6,323 bases of DNA. It comes from Arenimonas sp. (GTDB lineage: Bacteria > Pseudomonadota > Gammaproteobacteria > Xanthomonadales > Xanthomonadaceae). The stretch is taken from positions 12,967 through 19,289 of the forward strand of contig DNNT01000119.1 of assembly GCA_003497545.1 (NCBI GenBank). The letters are read 5' to 3'. The notes beneath the pieces are model-generated. The model made no database searches. It was given only the letters and a program-made list of their open reading frames with translations, and was not told where the DNA came from. The translations under genes and the position numbers were made by a program. Positions within the stretch are counted from its first letter, which is position 1. Every line of letters begins with the position of its first letter. Below, piece by piece: positions 5,328 through 6,323 of this stretch.

Positions 5328-6265
5328 GGCGCGTGCTGTTCCACCGCCAGTACCTGGGCTACTCGGGCGGGCACGGCAAGGTGCGTGATTACGCCGCGCA
5401 CGTCGATGCCTGCCCCGGTTTCGAGGCCTGGACCTGGCTCACGCCCGATTCCGACCCGCTCGACAACCCGTGGGCGCAGGGCGGCTTCCGGCTGGCCGAC
5501 GCCTGGCGCCCGGACGAGGCCGACGTGCTCTTCCTGGGCGGGCTCGACTGGGAGGCGGTGCCGCGCGACCTGCCGGGCCGCCCCGTGCTCAACCTGGTGC
5601 AGCACCTGCGCCATGCCGACGCCGGGGACCCCCGGCGCGCCTTCCTGCGACGCCCGGCCGTGCGCATTTGCGTCAGCCAGCCCGTGGCCGAGGCGATCCT
5701 GGCCACCGGCGAGGTCAATGGCCCGGTGCACGTGATCCCGGCCGCGCTGGATCTCCCGCCGCTCCCGGCGCGCACGCCGCAGGCCGGCGCACCGCCGCGC
5801 ATCGCCATTACCGGCGGCAAGGCGCCGGAACTGGCGCAAGCGGTGGCTGCACAGCTTGCCGCTGACGCCGCGGCCCTCGATGTCCTGCCCGCAGGCCTCG
5901 GACGCACGGAATTCCTGGCCCGCCTGGCCGCCGCCGACATCGCGGTGCTGCTGCCGCACGAACGCGAAGGTTTCTACCTGCCCGGCCTCGAGGCGATGGC
6001 GCTGGGCTGCGCCGTGGTGATGCCCGACGCCGGCGGCAACCGCGAGTACGCGCGGGCCGGGCTGAACGCCTCGATCCCGGCGCGCGCGCCGGAAGCGATC
6101 GCCGCCGCCGTGCGCGGACTGCTTTCCGAGGGCGCACGCGCGCCGCGTGTTTCCGCCGGGCTGGCCACCGCCGCCGGCTACACGCTGGCGCGCGAACGCG
6201 CGGCCTTCCATGCCCTGCTCGGGCGCCTGGACCAGGAGTGGGCCGCATGCCGCCACGCCTGCTGA
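5324..6265 (+). CDS. Glycosyltransferase, GT4-like (glycosyltransferase group 1)
   Basis: This probably retaining, GT-B-fold glycosyltransferase likely adds a sugar to the glycan exported by the adjacent ABC system. The C-terminal half carries the GT4 E-x7-E motif, EGFYLPGLE with E215 and E223, followed by AMALGCAVVMPDAGGNREY, the nucleotide-sugar-binding loop typical of the family. The N-terminus has a glycine-rich GYSGGHGKVRDY segment (12-23). At 313 residues it is shorter than the usual 350-400; the inter-domain region appears compact, but both halves seem present. There is no signal peptide or membrane segment, so it is cytosolic or peripheral. It starts in the stop codon of the Wzt-like gene (ATGA) with no good ribosome binding site, so translation is probably coupled. 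Its end overlaps the next gene by 19 nt. Donor and acceptor cannot be told. Confidence 0.83.
   Translation: MRRVLFHRQYLGYSGGHGKVRDYAAHVDACPGFEAWTWLTPDSDPLDNPWAQGGFRLADAWRPDEADVLFLGGLDWEAVPRDLPGRPVLNLVQHLRHADAGDPRRAFLRRPAVRICVSQPVAEAILATGEVNGPVHVIPAALDLPPLPARTPQAGAPPRIAITGGKAPELAQAVAAQLAADAAALDVLPAGLGRTEFLARLAAADIAVLLPHEREGFYLPGLEAMALGCAVVMPDAGGNREYARAGLNASIPARAPEAIAAAVRGLLSEGARAPRVSAGLATAAGYTLARERAAFHALLGRLDQEWAACRHAC
6234..6238 (+). promoter_or_regulatory. Ribosome binding site of the sulfotransferase-like gene
   Basis: AGGAG lies 8 nt upstream of the ATG at 6247, inside the end of the glycosyltransferase gene. It decides the start of a gene that leaves the window. Confidence 0.7.
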
Positions 6266-6323
6266 TCCTCACCGGCCTGCCGCGCTCGGGCACCACGCTG
6301 TGCTGCCACCTGCTCAACCAGGC
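6247..6323 (+). CDS. Sulfotransferase-like protein (partial, N-terminus only)
   Basis: Only 25 codons are visible. They encode a short basic start, then LLILTGLPRSGTTL (5-18), the strand-loop that binds the 5'-phosphosulfate of PAPS in sulfotransferases (PRSGTT at 12-17). Such enzymes would transfer sulfate to a glycan or to another acceptor. The gene overlaps the glycosyltransferase by 19 nt and has a good ribosome binding site, so it belongs to the same operon. The loop is short and a different P-loop kinase-like family cannot be excluded; the rest of the protein lies beyond the right edge. Confidence 0.7.
   Translation, partial: MPPRLLILTGLPRSGTTLCCHLLNQ

Noticed and set aside
1..6323. 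CRISPR arrays, tRNA or rRNA genes, insertion sequences, attachment sites
   Set aside because: I saw no regular direct repeats, tRNA cloverleaf, transposase motifs or terminal inverted repeats in the window.

Overview
The window reads as GC-rich proteobacterial chromosome, most likely gammaproteobacterial. I base this on the Wzm/Wzt-type exporter, the GspE/PilT-superfamily ATPase, the codon use and a C(UUCG)G terminator loop. Nothing here fixes the genus; a Xanthomonadales- or Chromatiales-like lineage is a guess.

Layout. On the minus strand, reading leftward from 2007, an ABC-2 polysaccharide-exporter permease (Wzm type, 1198-2007) overlaps by 11 nt a GspE/PilB/PilT-superfamily ATPase (1208 to the left edge, C-terminus missing). 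A 386-bp intergenic region (2008-2393) separates this pair from a divergent plus-strand block. It is visibly less GC-rich around 2155-2240 and holds promoter-like sequence, inverted repeats and leader hairpins. The first plus-strand gene (2394-3926) encodes a 510-residue protein with a clean Sec signal peptide and strongly biased codons, probably an abundant surface or S-layer-like protein. A strong intrinsic terminator follows (3952-3982). Then comes a tightly overlapping operon: a Wzt-type ABC ATPase with a C-terminal glycan-recognition region (4023-5327), a compact GT4-like glycosyltransferase (5324-6265), and the first 25 codons of a sulfotransferase-like protein (6247 to the right edge).

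How the genes may work together. The permease and ATPase halves of one polysaccharide ABC exporter appear to lie on opposite sides of the gene for a secreted protein, and the permease is coupled to a secretion/pilus-type ATPase. My working hypothesis is a surface-layer locus: a major surface protein, a dedicated secretion motor, and an exported, possibly sulfated, O-antigen-like glycan that anchors or decorates the layer. This resembles the Aeromonas arrangement, where the S-layer gene vapA is followed by the ABC ATPase gene abcA and a GspE-like protein serves S-layer secretion. That is an analogy from gene order; homology of the surface protein is not shown. The secretion ATPase has two additional points of interest: a textbook pair of MshEN c-di-GMP-binding motifs at its N-terminus, and a PilT-like rather than GspE-like catalytic core.
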